From Sulfitobacter mediterraneus (GTDB taxonomy: Bacteria; Pseudomonadota; Alphaproteobacteria; Rhodobacterales; Rhodobacteraceae), in contig NZ_QBKU01000004.1 of NCBI RefSeq assembly GCF_003054325.1, forward strand, positions 62,001-126,000: a stretch of 64,000 nt of DNA, read 5' to 3'. Made by a program: the position numbers and the translations under genes. The notes beneath the pieces were generated by a model. The model saw only the letters and a program-made list of their open reading frames with translations. It searched no databases and had not been told where the DNA came from. Position 1 is the first letter of the stretch. Each line of letters starts with the position of its first letter. Of this stretch, positions 32,002 to 40,098 are shown in pieces.

Positions 32002-33521
32002 GAGTTCGCGCACAAATCGGCATGGTGCTGAACCTGGACAAATGTATCGGGTGCCACACATGCTCCGTTACCTGCAAAAACGTCTGGACCAGCCGCGATG
32101 GTGTTGAATACGCATGGTTCAACAACGTCGAAACCAAACCGGGTACCGGCTATCCAACCGACTGGGAAAACCAGGCGCGTTGGAAAGGTGGCTGGGAACG
32201 GACCAAATCCGGTAAATTGCAGCCCAAGCAGGGCAGCAAATGGCGGATCTTGGCCAACATCTTTGGCAATCCGGATCTGCCGGAAATCGACGACTATTAT
32301 GAACCGTTCGATTTCGACTATGACCACTTGAAATCGGCGCCTGAAATGACGGCGTTCCCAACCGCGCGCCCACGGTCCAAGATCACCGGCGAACGGATGG
32401 AGAAGATCGAAAAAGGTCCAAACTGGGAAGAAATCCTTGGCGGTGAATTTGCCAAGCGCAGCGAAGACTACAACTTCGAAGGCATCCAGAAGGAGATCTA
32501 CGGGGAATATGAAAATACATTCATGATGTATTTGCCCCGTCTGTGTGAACACTGTCTGAACCCGGCCTGCGCGGCATCCTGCCCGTCCGGTGCGATCTAC
32601 AAACGTGAAGAAGACGGCATCGTTCTGATTGACCAAGAGAAATGCCGCGGCTGGCGCATGTGCGTGTCCGGCTGTCCTTACAAAAAGATCTACTACAACT
32701 GGCAGTCCGGCAAATCCGAGAAATGCACCCTGTGCTATCCCCGGATCGAAAGCGGCAACCCGACCGTATGTTCGGAAACCTGCGTTGGGCGCATTCGTTA
32801 TCTGGGTGTCATGCTTTATGATGCGGACAAGATCGAACAGGCGGCGAATGTGCCTGCCGAGACCGACCTTTATGATGCACAGTTGGACGTGTTCCTTGAC
32901 CCGAGCGATCCCGAAGTGATCGCAGCGGCCCGCCGCGATGGTGTGCCGGAAGACTGGATCAAAGGTGCGAAAGAAAGCCCGATCTGGAAAATGGCGATGG
33001 AATGGAAAGTAGCGTTCCCGCTGCACCCAGAATATCGCACGCTGCCAATGGTTTGGTACATCCCGCCGCTCTCACCGATCCAGAACGCGGCCGAAGCGGG
33101 CAAAATTGGCATGGACGGCGCAATGCCGGACGTCCAATCCCTGCGCATTCCGGTGAAATACCTCGCCAACATGCTGACCGCAGGGGACGAAGCCCCGGTT
33201 GTCACCGCGCTGGAACGGATGATGGCCATGCGGTCTTACATGCGGTCCAAAACTGTGGATGGCGTGATCGACGAAGGCATCGCCAAACGTGTGGGCCTTG
33301 AGCCGCGGATGATCGAAGACATGTATAAAATCATGGCCTTGGCCGATTATGAGGATCGTTTTGTGATCCCAACAACCCACCGTGAACAGGTCGAAGAGGC
33401 CTATGATCTCAAGGGTGGTTGCGGGTTCACTGATGGCAACGGCTGTTCCACCGGTATCTCCAAAGGATCGCTTTTTGGCGGCTCCAAGAAACCGCTGAAA
33501 ATGCCACAGGAGGTGCAGTAA
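31998..33521 (+). CDS. narH: Respiratory nitrate reductase beta (Fe-S) subunit
   Basis: A 507-residue protein with four Fe-S clusters. The cysteine groups are CIGCHTCSVTCKN, CLNPACAASCPSGAI, CRGWRMCVSGCPY and CTLCYPR with CSETCVG. The tryptophan in CRGWRMC replaces a cysteine, which is the mark of the [3Fe-4S] cluster in NarH. It relays electrons from the heme subunit NarI to NarG. It is coupled to narG by a 4-bp overlap and separated from narJ by one base. Confidence 0.97.
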   Translation: MRVRAQIGMVLNLDKCIGCHTCSVTCKNVWTSRDGVEYAWFNNVETKPGTGYPTDWENQARWKGGWERTKSGKLQPKQGSKWRILANIFGNPDLPEIDDYYEPFDFDYDHLKSAPEMTAFPTARPRSKITGERMEKIEKGPNWEEILGGEFAKRSEDYNFEGIQKEIYGEYENTFMMYLPRLCEHCLNPACAASCPSGAIYKREEDGIVLIDQEKCRGWRMCVSGCPYKKIYYNWQSGKSEKCTLCYPRIESGNPTVCSETCVGRIRYLGVMLYDADKIEQAANVPAETDLYDAQLDVFLDPSDPEVIAAARRDGVPEDWIKGAKESPIWKMAMEWKVAFPLHPEYRTLPMVWYIPPLSPIQNAAEAGKIGMDGAMPDVQSLRIPVKYLANMLTAGDEAPVVTALERMMAMRSYMRSKTVDGVIDEGIAKRVGLEPRMIEDMYKIMALADYEDRFVIPTTHREQVEEAYDLKGGCGFTDGNGCSTGISKGSLFGGSKKPLKMPQEVQ

Positions 33522-33522
33522 A

Positions 33523-34227
33523 ATGGACCGTACACTCAAATCCTTTTCCCTACTTCTGAGCTACCCGACGCGCGAGCTGCAGCATGCGATGTCCGAGATC
33601 GGAGGCGTCCTTGCCTCGGATACGCGTTTGACAGCAGCAGCACGTCGGGCGTTGCGCCCGCTGGTTGAGGGGCTAGCCGGGCGCGACATCTATGACCTCG
33701 AAGAGCAGTTTGTTCTGCTCTTCGACCGCTCGCGGACTTTGTCGTTGAACCTGTTTGAACATGTTCACGGCGAAAGCCGCGACCGGGGCGGCGCGATGGT
33801 TTCGCTGATCGAAACCTACCGCGATGCAGGGTTTGATCCGGCCACATCAGAACTGCCGGACCATCTGCCGGTTCTGCTAGAGTTTCTGTCGACCCGTCCA
33901 TCCAGCGAAGTGCGCGAAACGCTGAGCGATGCGGCGCATATCTTTGAGGCCCTGCAAGCCCGTCTTGAGCGGCGCGAAAGCCCCTATGCGGCGGTTTTTG
34001 CAGCGCTCATTCAGATCGCGGGTGCCAAGGCCAACAAAGAGGTGGTCGAGGCGATGCTGGCCCAGCCTGATGATGATCCAACCGATCTCAAGGCGCTGGA
34101 CGAGGTTTGGGAAGAATCCGAAGTGACCTTTGGTCCTGATCCAAACGCCGGCTGCCCGCAGGTGCGCGATATGCTTGCACAGATGGACACACCGATAAAC
34201 CCAGCGCCGCAAGCCGCGGCCAAGTAA
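33523..34227 (+). CDS. narJ: Nitrate reductase assembly chaperone
   Basis: A 234-residue helical chaperone of the NarJ/TorD family, with LLLSYPTRELQ, DRSRTLSLNLFEHVHGESRDRG and LPDHLPVLLEFLS, all typical of NarJ. It binds apo-NarG and assists Mo-cofactor insertion and attachment to NarI; it is not part of the final enzyme. The ribosome site AGGAGGTG lies within the end of narH. Confidence 0.95.
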   Translation: MDRTLKSFSLLLSYPTRELQHAMSEIGGVLASDTRLTAAARRALRPLVEGLAGRDIYDLEEQFVLLFDRSRTLSLNLFEHVHGESRDRGGAMVSLIETYRDAGFDPATSELPDHLPVLLEFLSTRPSSEVRETLSDAAHIFEALQARLERRESPYAAVFAALIQIAGAKANKEVVEAMLAQPDDDPTDLKALDEVWEESEVTFGPDPNAGCPQVRDMLAQMDTPINPAPQAAAK

Positions 34228-34240
34228 GGGGATCACAGAT

Positions 34241-34969
34241 ATGTTTACCAACTTTGACTTAGACTACTTCATCTTTGGGATCATGCCCTACATCGCGCTG
34301 ACCGTGCTGGTTGTGGGGTGTATCGCACGGTACGAGCGTGATCCGTTCACCTGGAAATCTTCCTCTAGCCAGCTTTTGCGGCGCAAACAGCTGATCCTGG
34401 GATCAGTGTTGTTTCACGTCGGCATTCTGACAGTGTTCTTTGGCCACCTTGCGGGTCTGTTTACACCGGTCTGGATTCTCGACACGCTTGGCATTCCCTA
34501 TGCGCTCAAGCAGTGGATGGCTGTTATCATTGGCGGCATTGCAGGTGTGATCGCGCTGATCGGTGCGACCATTCTGTTGCACCGCCGATTGACCGATCCG
34601 CGCATTCGCCGCCACTCCAGCTTTGCTGATATTGGCATACTGGCGCTGATCTGGCTGCAATTGTTGATCGGTATCGGCACCATCTTCCTGACGCTGCAAC
34701 ACATGGATGGCGCGGAAATGGTGCGCTTTATGACCTGGTCGCAAAGTGTGGTTCTGCTGAACCTCAACGCCTGGGCGATGGTTGTGGATGTGCATTGGCT
34801 CTACAAGGCGCATATCTTCCTTGGCCTGCTGATCACCTTGCTGTTCCCGTTCACACGGCTGGTTCACATGGTGTCCGCCCCGATCCGTTACCTGTGGCGT
34901 CCCGGTTATCAGGTGGTGCGCTCGCGCCGTCAGACCCCGCTGCCAGCACGCAATGAAGGGGCCAAGTGA
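34241..34969 (+). CDS. narI: Respiratory nitrate reductase gamma (cytochrome b)
   Basis: A 242-residue membrane subunit with five hydrophobic spans. Heme-ligand histidines are expected in LFHVGILTVFFGHLAG and VHWLYKAHIFLGLL, holding two b hemes. It oxidises quinol and sends electrons to NarH. It begins 13 bases after narJ and its stop overlaps the ATG of the parvulin gene. Confidence 0.95.
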   Translation: MFTNFDLDYFIFGIMPYIALTVLVVGCIARYERDPFTWKSSSSQLLRRKQLILGSVLFHVGILTVFFGHLAGLFTPVWILDTLGIPYALKQWMAVIIGGIAGVIALIGATILLHRRLTDPRIRRHSSFADIGILALIWLQLLIGIGTIFLTLQHMDGAEMVRFMTWSQSVVLLNLNAWAMVVDVHWLYKAHIFLGLLITLLFPFTRLVHMVSAPIRYLWRPGYQVVRSRRQTPLPARNEGAK

Positions 34970-35766
34970 TGACCAAAGCGCTTTTCCCTGATGTGATCGT
35001 CAACGGTGTTACAATCGCTTCTGCCGCAATCGCGGCAGAGGCACAGAACCACAACGCGCCAAAGAACAAGCCGGGTCTGGCATGGCGGCAGGCGGCGCGG
35101 GCGTTGATCGTCCGCGAGGTGCTGCTGCAAGAGGCTGGAAAGCTGGGCGTGGTTGAGACCCCGCGCAGCATGGGCGACGGACTTGTGGAAACCCAAGAAG
35201 AGGCACTGATCCGCGGTGTTATTGATGCCGCGATCAAGGTCGCACCGCCCACCGAGGACGAAGTGCGCGCGGTCTGGAGCAAAGACCCGGACCGTTACCG
35301 CGCCCCGCCGCTTTGGGAAGTGTCGCATATTCTGGTCGCTGCGGACCCGTCAGATGACGAGGCCCGCGGCAAGGCCCTGACCAAAGCGGCGGCGCTGACC
35401 GAGCAGGTCTTGGCCGATCCCAAATGCTTTGGCCGCCTCGCCAAGAACGACAGCGATTGTTCCTCTGCCCAGAACGGCGGCCTTTTGGGGCAGTTGTCAC
35501 CCGGAGATACCGTACCGGAGTTTGAGGCCGCACTGCGCGATCTGAGCGAAGGTGAGATCACCGCAGACCCCGTGGCCTCGCGGTTTGGTTTTCACATCGT
35601 GCGAATGGACGCTGTGGCCGAAGGTGCCGTGCTGCCCTTCGATGCGGTTGCGCCCAAGTTACGCGCAGCGATGGAAAAGAACGCCTGGGTTCACGAAGTG
35701 CAGGCCCTGACCCAACGTCTGACCGATGCGGCGGAAATTGTGGGGATCGACCTAAAGGCATTTTGA
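34969..35766 (+). CDS. Parvulin-type peptidyl-prolyl isomerase of the nar operon
   Basis: A 265-residue PpiC-type isomerase without a signal peptide, so it should act in the cytoplasm. The parvulin domain spans about 115-215, with WEVSHILVAA, NGGLLGQLSPG and RFGFHIVRM. An N-terminal helical part resembles the NifM type. It directly follows narI (TGATG overlap) and is probably an assembly aid for the nitrate reductase, since similar genes occur in nar operons of Paracoccus and relatives. The ATG at 34969 is used. Confidence 0.85.
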   Translation: MTKALFPDVIVNGVTIASAAIAAEAQNHNAPKNKPGLAWRQAARALIVREVLLQEAGKLGVVETPRSMGDGLVETQEEALIRGVIDAAIKVAPPTEDEVRAVWSKDPDRYRAPPLWEVSHILVAADPSDDEARGKALTKAAALTEQVLADPKCFGRLAKNDSDCSSAQNGGLLGQLSPGDTVPEFEAALRDLSEGEITADPVASRFGFHIVRMDAVAEGAVLPFDAVAPKLRAAMEKNAWVHEVQALTQRLTDAAEIVGIDLKAF

Positions 35767-35786
35767 CGGTTGGAAGGGAGATGAAT

Positions 35787-36347
35787 ATGCGCCTCAATCC
35801 TTCCCAGAGGGGAGACTGGTTAAGCCCGGCTGAAATGGCCCGGCTTGGCAGTCCGCTCGACCTGATTAATGAAGATCACTATCGGCTGCGGCATATTTGT
35901 GCCGTGCTGGACCGGTTGTCTGGAAAACCCTCGCGGGAACCTGTGGATCTGGAACAAACCCGCGGATTTCTGCGCAGGGAACTGTCGGCGCATATTGCCG
36001 ACGAAGAGGAAGACCTATTTCCGATGCTGCGCAAAAGATGCGAGCCGGAAGACCAGGTGGACAAGACTTTGGACAGGCTTAGCAAAGATCATGCCAGCCA
36101 TTTGGAAGGCGCCAAATCCTGTCTGGTCATTCTGGATGGCCTGCACGCGCAAAGGTCTGATCTGACGAGGGACGAGCGGGCGGTGCTGCGCGGATTTGCA
36201 GACAAGAAACGCCGCCATCTGATTTTAGAGAACGCGATCTTGCTGCCACTGGCACGGGCGCGATTGATGACAACGGACCTGCGCCAGATGCTTGAGCATA
36301 TGCTGGACCGGCGCGGCTTGCCCGGAGGTGGGTATCATGCGGGCTGA
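35787..36347 (+). CDS. Hemerythrin-like di-iron protein
   Basis: A 186-residue four-helix bundle of the hemerythrin HHE family. Candidate ligands are H31, H36, H69 with E73, H102, H105, and H144 with E148, read in DHYRLRH, SAHIADEEED, DHASHLEG and KKRRHLILENA. Such cytosolic proteins bind oxygen or nitric oxide or repair damaged Fe-S clusters (YtfE type). Standing between a nitrate reductase operon and moeA, it may protect the enzyme from NO or oxygen. The ATG at 35787 is preferred because GGAAGGGAG is spaced seven bases upstream; the ATG at 35781 is too close. Confidence 0.82.
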   Translation: MRLNPSQRGDWLSPAEMARLGSPLDLINEDHYRLRHICAVLDRLSGKPSREPVDLEQTRGFLRRELSAHIADEEEDLFPMLRKRCEPEDQVDKTLDRLSKDHASHLEGAKSCLVILDGLHAQRSDLTRDERAVLRGFADKKRRHLILENAILLPLARARLMTTDLRQMLEHMLDRRGLPGGGYHAG

Positions 36348-36395
36348 CCGATGGTCGCTCGATTGGCCGTTTGGGCGCTGCTGAAAGGGCGCGAC

Positions 36396-37673
36396 ATGAC
36401 AAAACACGAGATACTTGAACTGCCCGGCTGCGGCTGTGAAGACGCGCCGCAGACCAAATCATTGCTGCCTGTGTCAGAGGCCTTGCAGCAGATCCGGCAG
36501 GCCACGGACCGCATTTTCGAGCTTGAAGAATTGCCAGTTGATGAGACGCTTGGCCGGGTTCTGGGACGGGATGTGCAGGCGCAGATCATGATGCCGCCTT
36601 TCGACAATTCGGCCATGGATGGTTACGCCCTGCGCCGGGACGATTGCCCGCAGGAGGGGCCTTTCCGTTTGCCCGTGGTCCAGCGGATCGCGGCGGGGCA
36701 GGCGGCACAAGCCCCCCTAGAGCCGGGCACATGTACGCGCATTTTCACGGGCGCACCGATCCCGGCGGGTGCCGATACGGTGGTGATGCAGGAACAAGTG
36801 CAGCTGGACGGCGGGATGGCCGTTTTTGACCGCGCACCCAGCGAGGGCCAGAACATTCGCCGCGCCGGAGAGGACGTGGCACTTGGCGATGTGATCGTGC
36901 CCGCAGGGCAGGTGATCACCACCCGCGAGCTGGCCGCGATCACTGGCGCGGGGCTGGCCAAGGTGCAGGTGGTTCGCAAGCTGCGTATCGCTGTGATCTG
37001 CACGGGGTCAGAGTTGGCCCGCGCCGGAGAGACCCTCGACCCGGGTCAGATCTATGACGTGAACGGGCCAATGTTGAAATCTGCCGTTGCGGCCATTGGT
37101 GCGGAACTGGTGCATCAAAGTGAATGCCCTGACACCAAACAAGCGCTGGCGGCCGCCATGGTGGACGCTTCGGAAATTGCCGATCTTGTGATCACCACGG
37201 GCGGCGTGTCGGTGGGCGAAGAGGATCATGTGCATGCCGCAATCGTTCAGGCAGGCGGACAACTGAAATTTGCTGGCGTCGCGATCAAGCCGGGCAAGCC
37301 GTTGTCTTTCGGGCGCATCGGGCAGGCCTTGTTCCTTGGTCTGCCGGGCAACCCCGTGGCGGCCTTTGTCATTTGGACCTTGTTTGCGAAACCGTTGTGC
37401 CATCGTTTGTCTGGCGCGACGGACGGCCTGCGCACGGCCCGATTGGTGCGGGCCGATACGCCGTTGCAGCACAAAATTGGTCGTTGCGAATACCGCCCGG
37501 CCACGATTGTTGGCCGGGATGATCAGGGCCGTGAGGTTGTACACTTGGGCCCTCAGGTGCATTCTGCACAACTGGCGCCGCTTGTCGGCTGTGACGGTCT
37601 GGTGCGCCTGCCCGGCGACGTGAAAGAGCTGCCTTTGGGCAGCATGTTGGAATTCTTACCATTTGAAGGCTGA
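36396..37673 (+). CDS. moeA: Molybdopterin molybdenumtransferase
   Basis: A 425-residue cytosolic enzyme that inserts molybdate into adenylated molybdopterin. It shows the MoeA motifs DNSAMDGYAL, RIFTGAPIPAGADTVVMQE, GSELARAGE, VITTGGVSVGEEDH and FLGLPGNPVAA. An N-terminal extension with CGCEDAP is slightly unusual. It provides cofactor for NarG, and perhaps for FdhA. The ATG at 36396 is chosen with GAAAGGGCG upstream; a start at 36351 would nearly overlap the hemerythrin stop. It overlaps the DUF2478 gene. Confidence 0.93.
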   Translation: MTKHEILELPGCGCEDAPQTKSLLPVSEALQQIRQATDRIFELEELPVDETLGRVLGRDVQAQIMMPPFDNSAMDGYALRRDDCPQEGPFRLPVVQRIAAGQAAQAPLEPGTCTRIFTGAPIPAGADTVVMQEQVQLDGGMAVFDRAPSEGQNIRRAGEDVALGDVIVPAGQVITTRELAAITGAGLAKVQVVRKLRIAVICTGSELARAGETLDPGQIYDVNGPMLKSAVAAIGAELVHQSECPDTKQALAAAMVDASEIADLVITTGGVSVGEEDHVHAAIVQAGGQLKFAGVAIKPGKPLSFGRIGQALFLGLPGNPVAAFVIWTLFAKPLCHRLSGATDGLRTARLVRADTPLQHKIGRCEYRPATIVGRDDQGREVVHLGPQVHSAQLAPLVGCDGLVRLPGDVKELPLGSMLEFLPFEG

Positions 37674-38200
37674 TGATGATGAACCTTGCCTATACTATCA
37701 CCGAACACAAAGGCGACCTCGACTTGCTGTTGGCCAGCTTGGCCGACGAACTGGCTGCGAAAGGGATGAAAACCGCCGGGATCGTTCAGATCAATTCTGA
37801 GCGCGAAACGTGTCACCCCTGCGATATGGATGTGCAGGTTCTGCCTGATGGTCCGGTGATCCGCATTTCGCAATCGCTGGGGGCTGAGGCCAAGGGATGC
37901 CGGTTGGACCCCGCCGCGCTGGAGACCGCTGTAGGCGAAGTGTCGGCGCGATTGGGCGCGGATGTTGATGTGTTGATTATCAACAAGTTCGGCAAGCACG
38001 AGGCCTCGGGCCGCGGTATGCGCAGCGTCATTGCAACCGCGCTGGCGCAGGATATTCCGGTCATTGCGGGCGTCAATGCCCTGAACCGAGAGGCGTTTTT
38101 GGAGTTCTCCGAAGGTTTGGCGGTGCAGGTTGCGCCAGAGGTGGGCGCATTGGGCGCTTGGCTATCCGGTACCCGCGAAAAGGCCGCTGAAGTCGCCTGA
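37673..38200 (+). CDS. DUF2478 putative molybdenum-linked NTPase
   Basis: A 175-residue soluble protein of the DUF2478 family. It has LIINKFGKHEASGRGMRSVIATAL, a motif the family shares with THEP1-type nucleotidases, and CHPCDMDV near residue 45. DUF2478 genes usually sit beside Mo transport or cofactor genes. It starts within the stop of moeA (TGATGATGATG gives three possible ATGs; the first is used). A role in Mo storage, sensing or cofactor handling is likely but unknown. Confidence 0.8.
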   Translation: MMMNLAYTITEHKGDLDLLLASLADELAAKGMKTAGIVQINSERETCHPCDMDVQVLPDGPVIRISQSLGAEAKGCRLDPAALETAVGEVSARLGADVDVLIINKFGKHEASGRGMRSVIATALAQDIPVIAGVNALNREAFLEFSEGLAVQVAPEVGALGAWLSGTREKAAEVA

Positions 38201-38237
38201 GCGCGGAATATCGGTCACCTTTTCGACGGCCCCGGAT

Positions 38238-38251
38238 TTGTTCCAGATCAA
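38238..38251 (+). promoter_or_regulatory. FNR-type box upstream of the DUF6455 gene
   Basis: TTGTTCCAGATCAA differs from the narK1 site (25017) by one base, including an identical spacer. Its centre is about 64 bp before the DUF6455 start, and GTTAAT near 38272 could be the -10 element. It suggests anaerobic activation. Confidence 0.7.
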
Positions 38252-38307
38252 ATGCCGGGCCCAATCTCTATGTTAATGTCCCTTTGAGGGCGCATGGAGG
38301 AACCGTG

Positions 38308-38580
38308 ATGGCATTGCAGTTTTCAGAGATGACAATCGAGAAATTCGAGGACCGGATGCGCTTGCGCCGCCGGATGCTTCAGTCCACGGGTGCGGCTCTT
38401 GGCGAAGGGTCCGCTTGGCCGACCACACAAAAGGATATTCGCGCCAGCGTCCAGAATTGCTGCGCCTGCGACAGCGAGGCCGATTGCCAGGCTTGGCTGG
38501 CCCGTCATCCCGTTGCGGATGAGCCGCCAAACTTTTGTAAAAACCATGATGCGATCCTGCGTCAGAAGAAGGTGCTGTGA
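38308..38580 (+). CDS. DUF6455 cysteine-rich small protein
   Basis: A 90-residue soluble protein starting MALQFSEMTIEKFEDRMRLRRRM. Its C-terminal half has CCACDSEADCQAW and NFCKNHDAIL, which could bind zinc or an Fe-S cluster. I recognise it as DUF6455, which in Rhodobacteraceae is found near denitrification and other anaerobic genes. GGAGG lies seven bases before the ATG at 38308. An FNR-type box upstream makes it a likely oxygen-controlled gene. Function unknown. Confidence 0.75.
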   Translation: MALQFSEMTIEKFEDRMRLRRRMLQSTGAALGEGSAWPTTQKDIRASVQNCCACDSEADCQAWLARHPVADEPPNFCKNHDAILRQKKVL

Positions 38581-38966
38581 TCCCACCTGTTGTCTCTTTG
38601 CGACATGGGGGATGGCAGGCCAACCGAATTTAACTTGATTTTTGAAGTCCTTGACGGGTGAAACGGGTGCAGATTCTTGCGCCAGTTTGCCCGCAATTTG
38701 ACGTTGTGCAGGCCTGTGCGGCACCCGTCGAAAGCTTCCAGAGGAACAACTGTTTGTGCGCGAATGAGCGGGTAAGTTATTGAATTAAAATCGTTTATCG
38801 TCACAAAACTGTAACAAAAAATTTGACCTTCGGGACAAAAAACAATTCGAAAAGAGTTGTCCTTTGCCCGGACTGTCCCTACCAATATGCCATGTTGGTG
38901 GCGACCATGTGGGGCTGATGCGCCAACATCCAATGCAAAATCAATTTGCGTCCACGGGAGAGTGAC
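38581..38966. promoter_or_regulatory. AT-rich gene-free leader of the ABC operon
   Basis: This 386-bp stretch between DUF6455 and the solute-binding protein holds no supported gene. It has an AT-rich core at about 38770-38850 (TTGAATTAAAATCG, AACAAAAAATTTG) that probably contains the operon promoter. I see no clear FNR box or terminator in it. Confidence 0.4.
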
Positions 38967-40028
38967 ATGAAATCGACTGTATTATTTGCGACCGGCGCTG
39001 CGCTGGCGCTGACGACATTTTCGGCGCAGGCAGACACGCTGCGCCTGCTGACATGGGGCGGATATGCGCCCGAAGACGTGGTTGCCAAGTTCGAGGCGGA
39101 AACCGGCCACACGGTTGAGGTGACCAAATCCAACAACGAAGAAATGGTTGCCAAGCTGCGTGCAACCAATGGCGGCGGCTTTGATCTGGCCCAGCCGAGC
39201 CAAGACCGGATTGCCGGTGCACAGGCAGAATTTGGCATCTACAAGCCACTGGATATGTCCAAGATCGACACCAGCCAGTTCATCCCGTCCATGCTGACCG
39301 CGACCAAGGGCAACACCATGGTCGATGGCGAGGTTTATGGCGTGCCGCACGTTTGGGGCACCTCCGGTCTGGTGGTGAACACTGCGATGGCGGGTCAGGT
39401 GCAAGACTACATGGACCTGTGTGATCCATCCGTTGCAGGCAAGGTGTCTTACCGTTTGAAGCGTCCAACGCTGATCGGTTTTGCCTTCTCCATGGGCATG
39501 GACCCCTTTGCCGCTTATGCGGATGCCGATGCGTATCAAGCGATCCTCGACAAGGTTGAGGCCCAGTTGATCGACTGTAAATCCAACGTCAAAACCTATT
39601 GGGGCGGCGGTGACGAGATCAAGAACCTGCTGCGTTCCGGCGAAGTGACCGCGTCAATGGCGTGGGACACAGGCGGATGGCAGTTGAATGATGATAACGC
39701 CGACATCACTTTTGTTGCGCCCAAGGCCGGTGCGCTAGGTTGGATCGACACCTTCGCAATGCCCGCACGTGGCCGCGCAGATGATGCCGCCTATGCCTGG
39801 ATCAACTTTGTGATGCAGCCCGAGATTGCCGCGATGATCACCACAGCGGCGGGCAACTTTACCGCGTCTCAAGGTGGTGATGCCGGTGTGGCAGATGCGC
39901 TGAAGGCCAAGTATCAGGCCAGCTTCCCGCAAGAGGCAATCGACAACATCAAATGGTATCCTGCGGTGCCTGCGGGTCTTGAGGCGCTGGAAGGTGCCAC
40001 ATTGGACCGGATCAACGCGGCCAAGTAA
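38967..40028 (+). CDS. Polyamine-type solute-binding protein
   Basis: A 353-residue periplasmic protein of the PotD/PotF type. The signal peptide covers about residues 1-23 and ends before DTLRLLTWGGY, which matches the family start LxxxxWGGY. Other family features are DLAQPSQDRI and VPHVWGTSGL. It binds a polyamine or related cation. It is the first gene of a four-gene transporter operon, and the substrate cannot be read from the sequence. The ATG at 38967 is preferred because CGGGAGAGTG precedes it. Confidence 0.88.
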   Translation: MKSTVLFATGAALALTTFSAQADTLRLLTWGGYAPEDVVAKFEAETGHTVEVTKSNNEEMVAKLRATNGGGFDLAQPSQDRIAGAQAEFGIYKPLDMSKIDTSQFIPSMLTATKGNTMVDGEVYGVPHVWGTSGLVVNTAMAGQVQDYMDLCDPSVAGKVSYRLKRPTLIGFAFSMGMDPFAAYADADAYQAILDKVEAQLIDCKSNVKTYWGGGDEIKNLLRSGEVTASMAWDTGGWQLNDDNADITFVAPKAGALGWIDTFAMPARGRADDAAYAWINFVMQPEIAAMITTAAGNFTASQGGDAGVADALKAKYQASFPQEAIDNIKWYPAVPAGLEALEGATLDRINAAK

Positions 40029-40051
40029 GCCAAACTGGCAAAACAATGGTT

Positions 40052-40072
40052 GGAGCGCGATTTTCGCGCTCC
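40052..40072 (+). terminator. Hairpin between binding protein and ATPase genes
   Basis: GGAGCGCGA (40052-40060) pairs perfectly with TCGCGCTCC (40064-40072) with a TTT loop. The operon clearly continues, so it is likely a partial terminator or stabilising stem that keeps the binding protein more abundant than the membrane parts. Confidence 0.65.
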
Positions 40073-40098
40073 ACTTCAATGTGTGAAAGACCCAATTG

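Noticed and set aside
30100..32061. 653-codon minus-strand frame under narG
   Set aside because: It is antisense to narG, which has all catalytic motifs, and the shadow has no recognisable domain.
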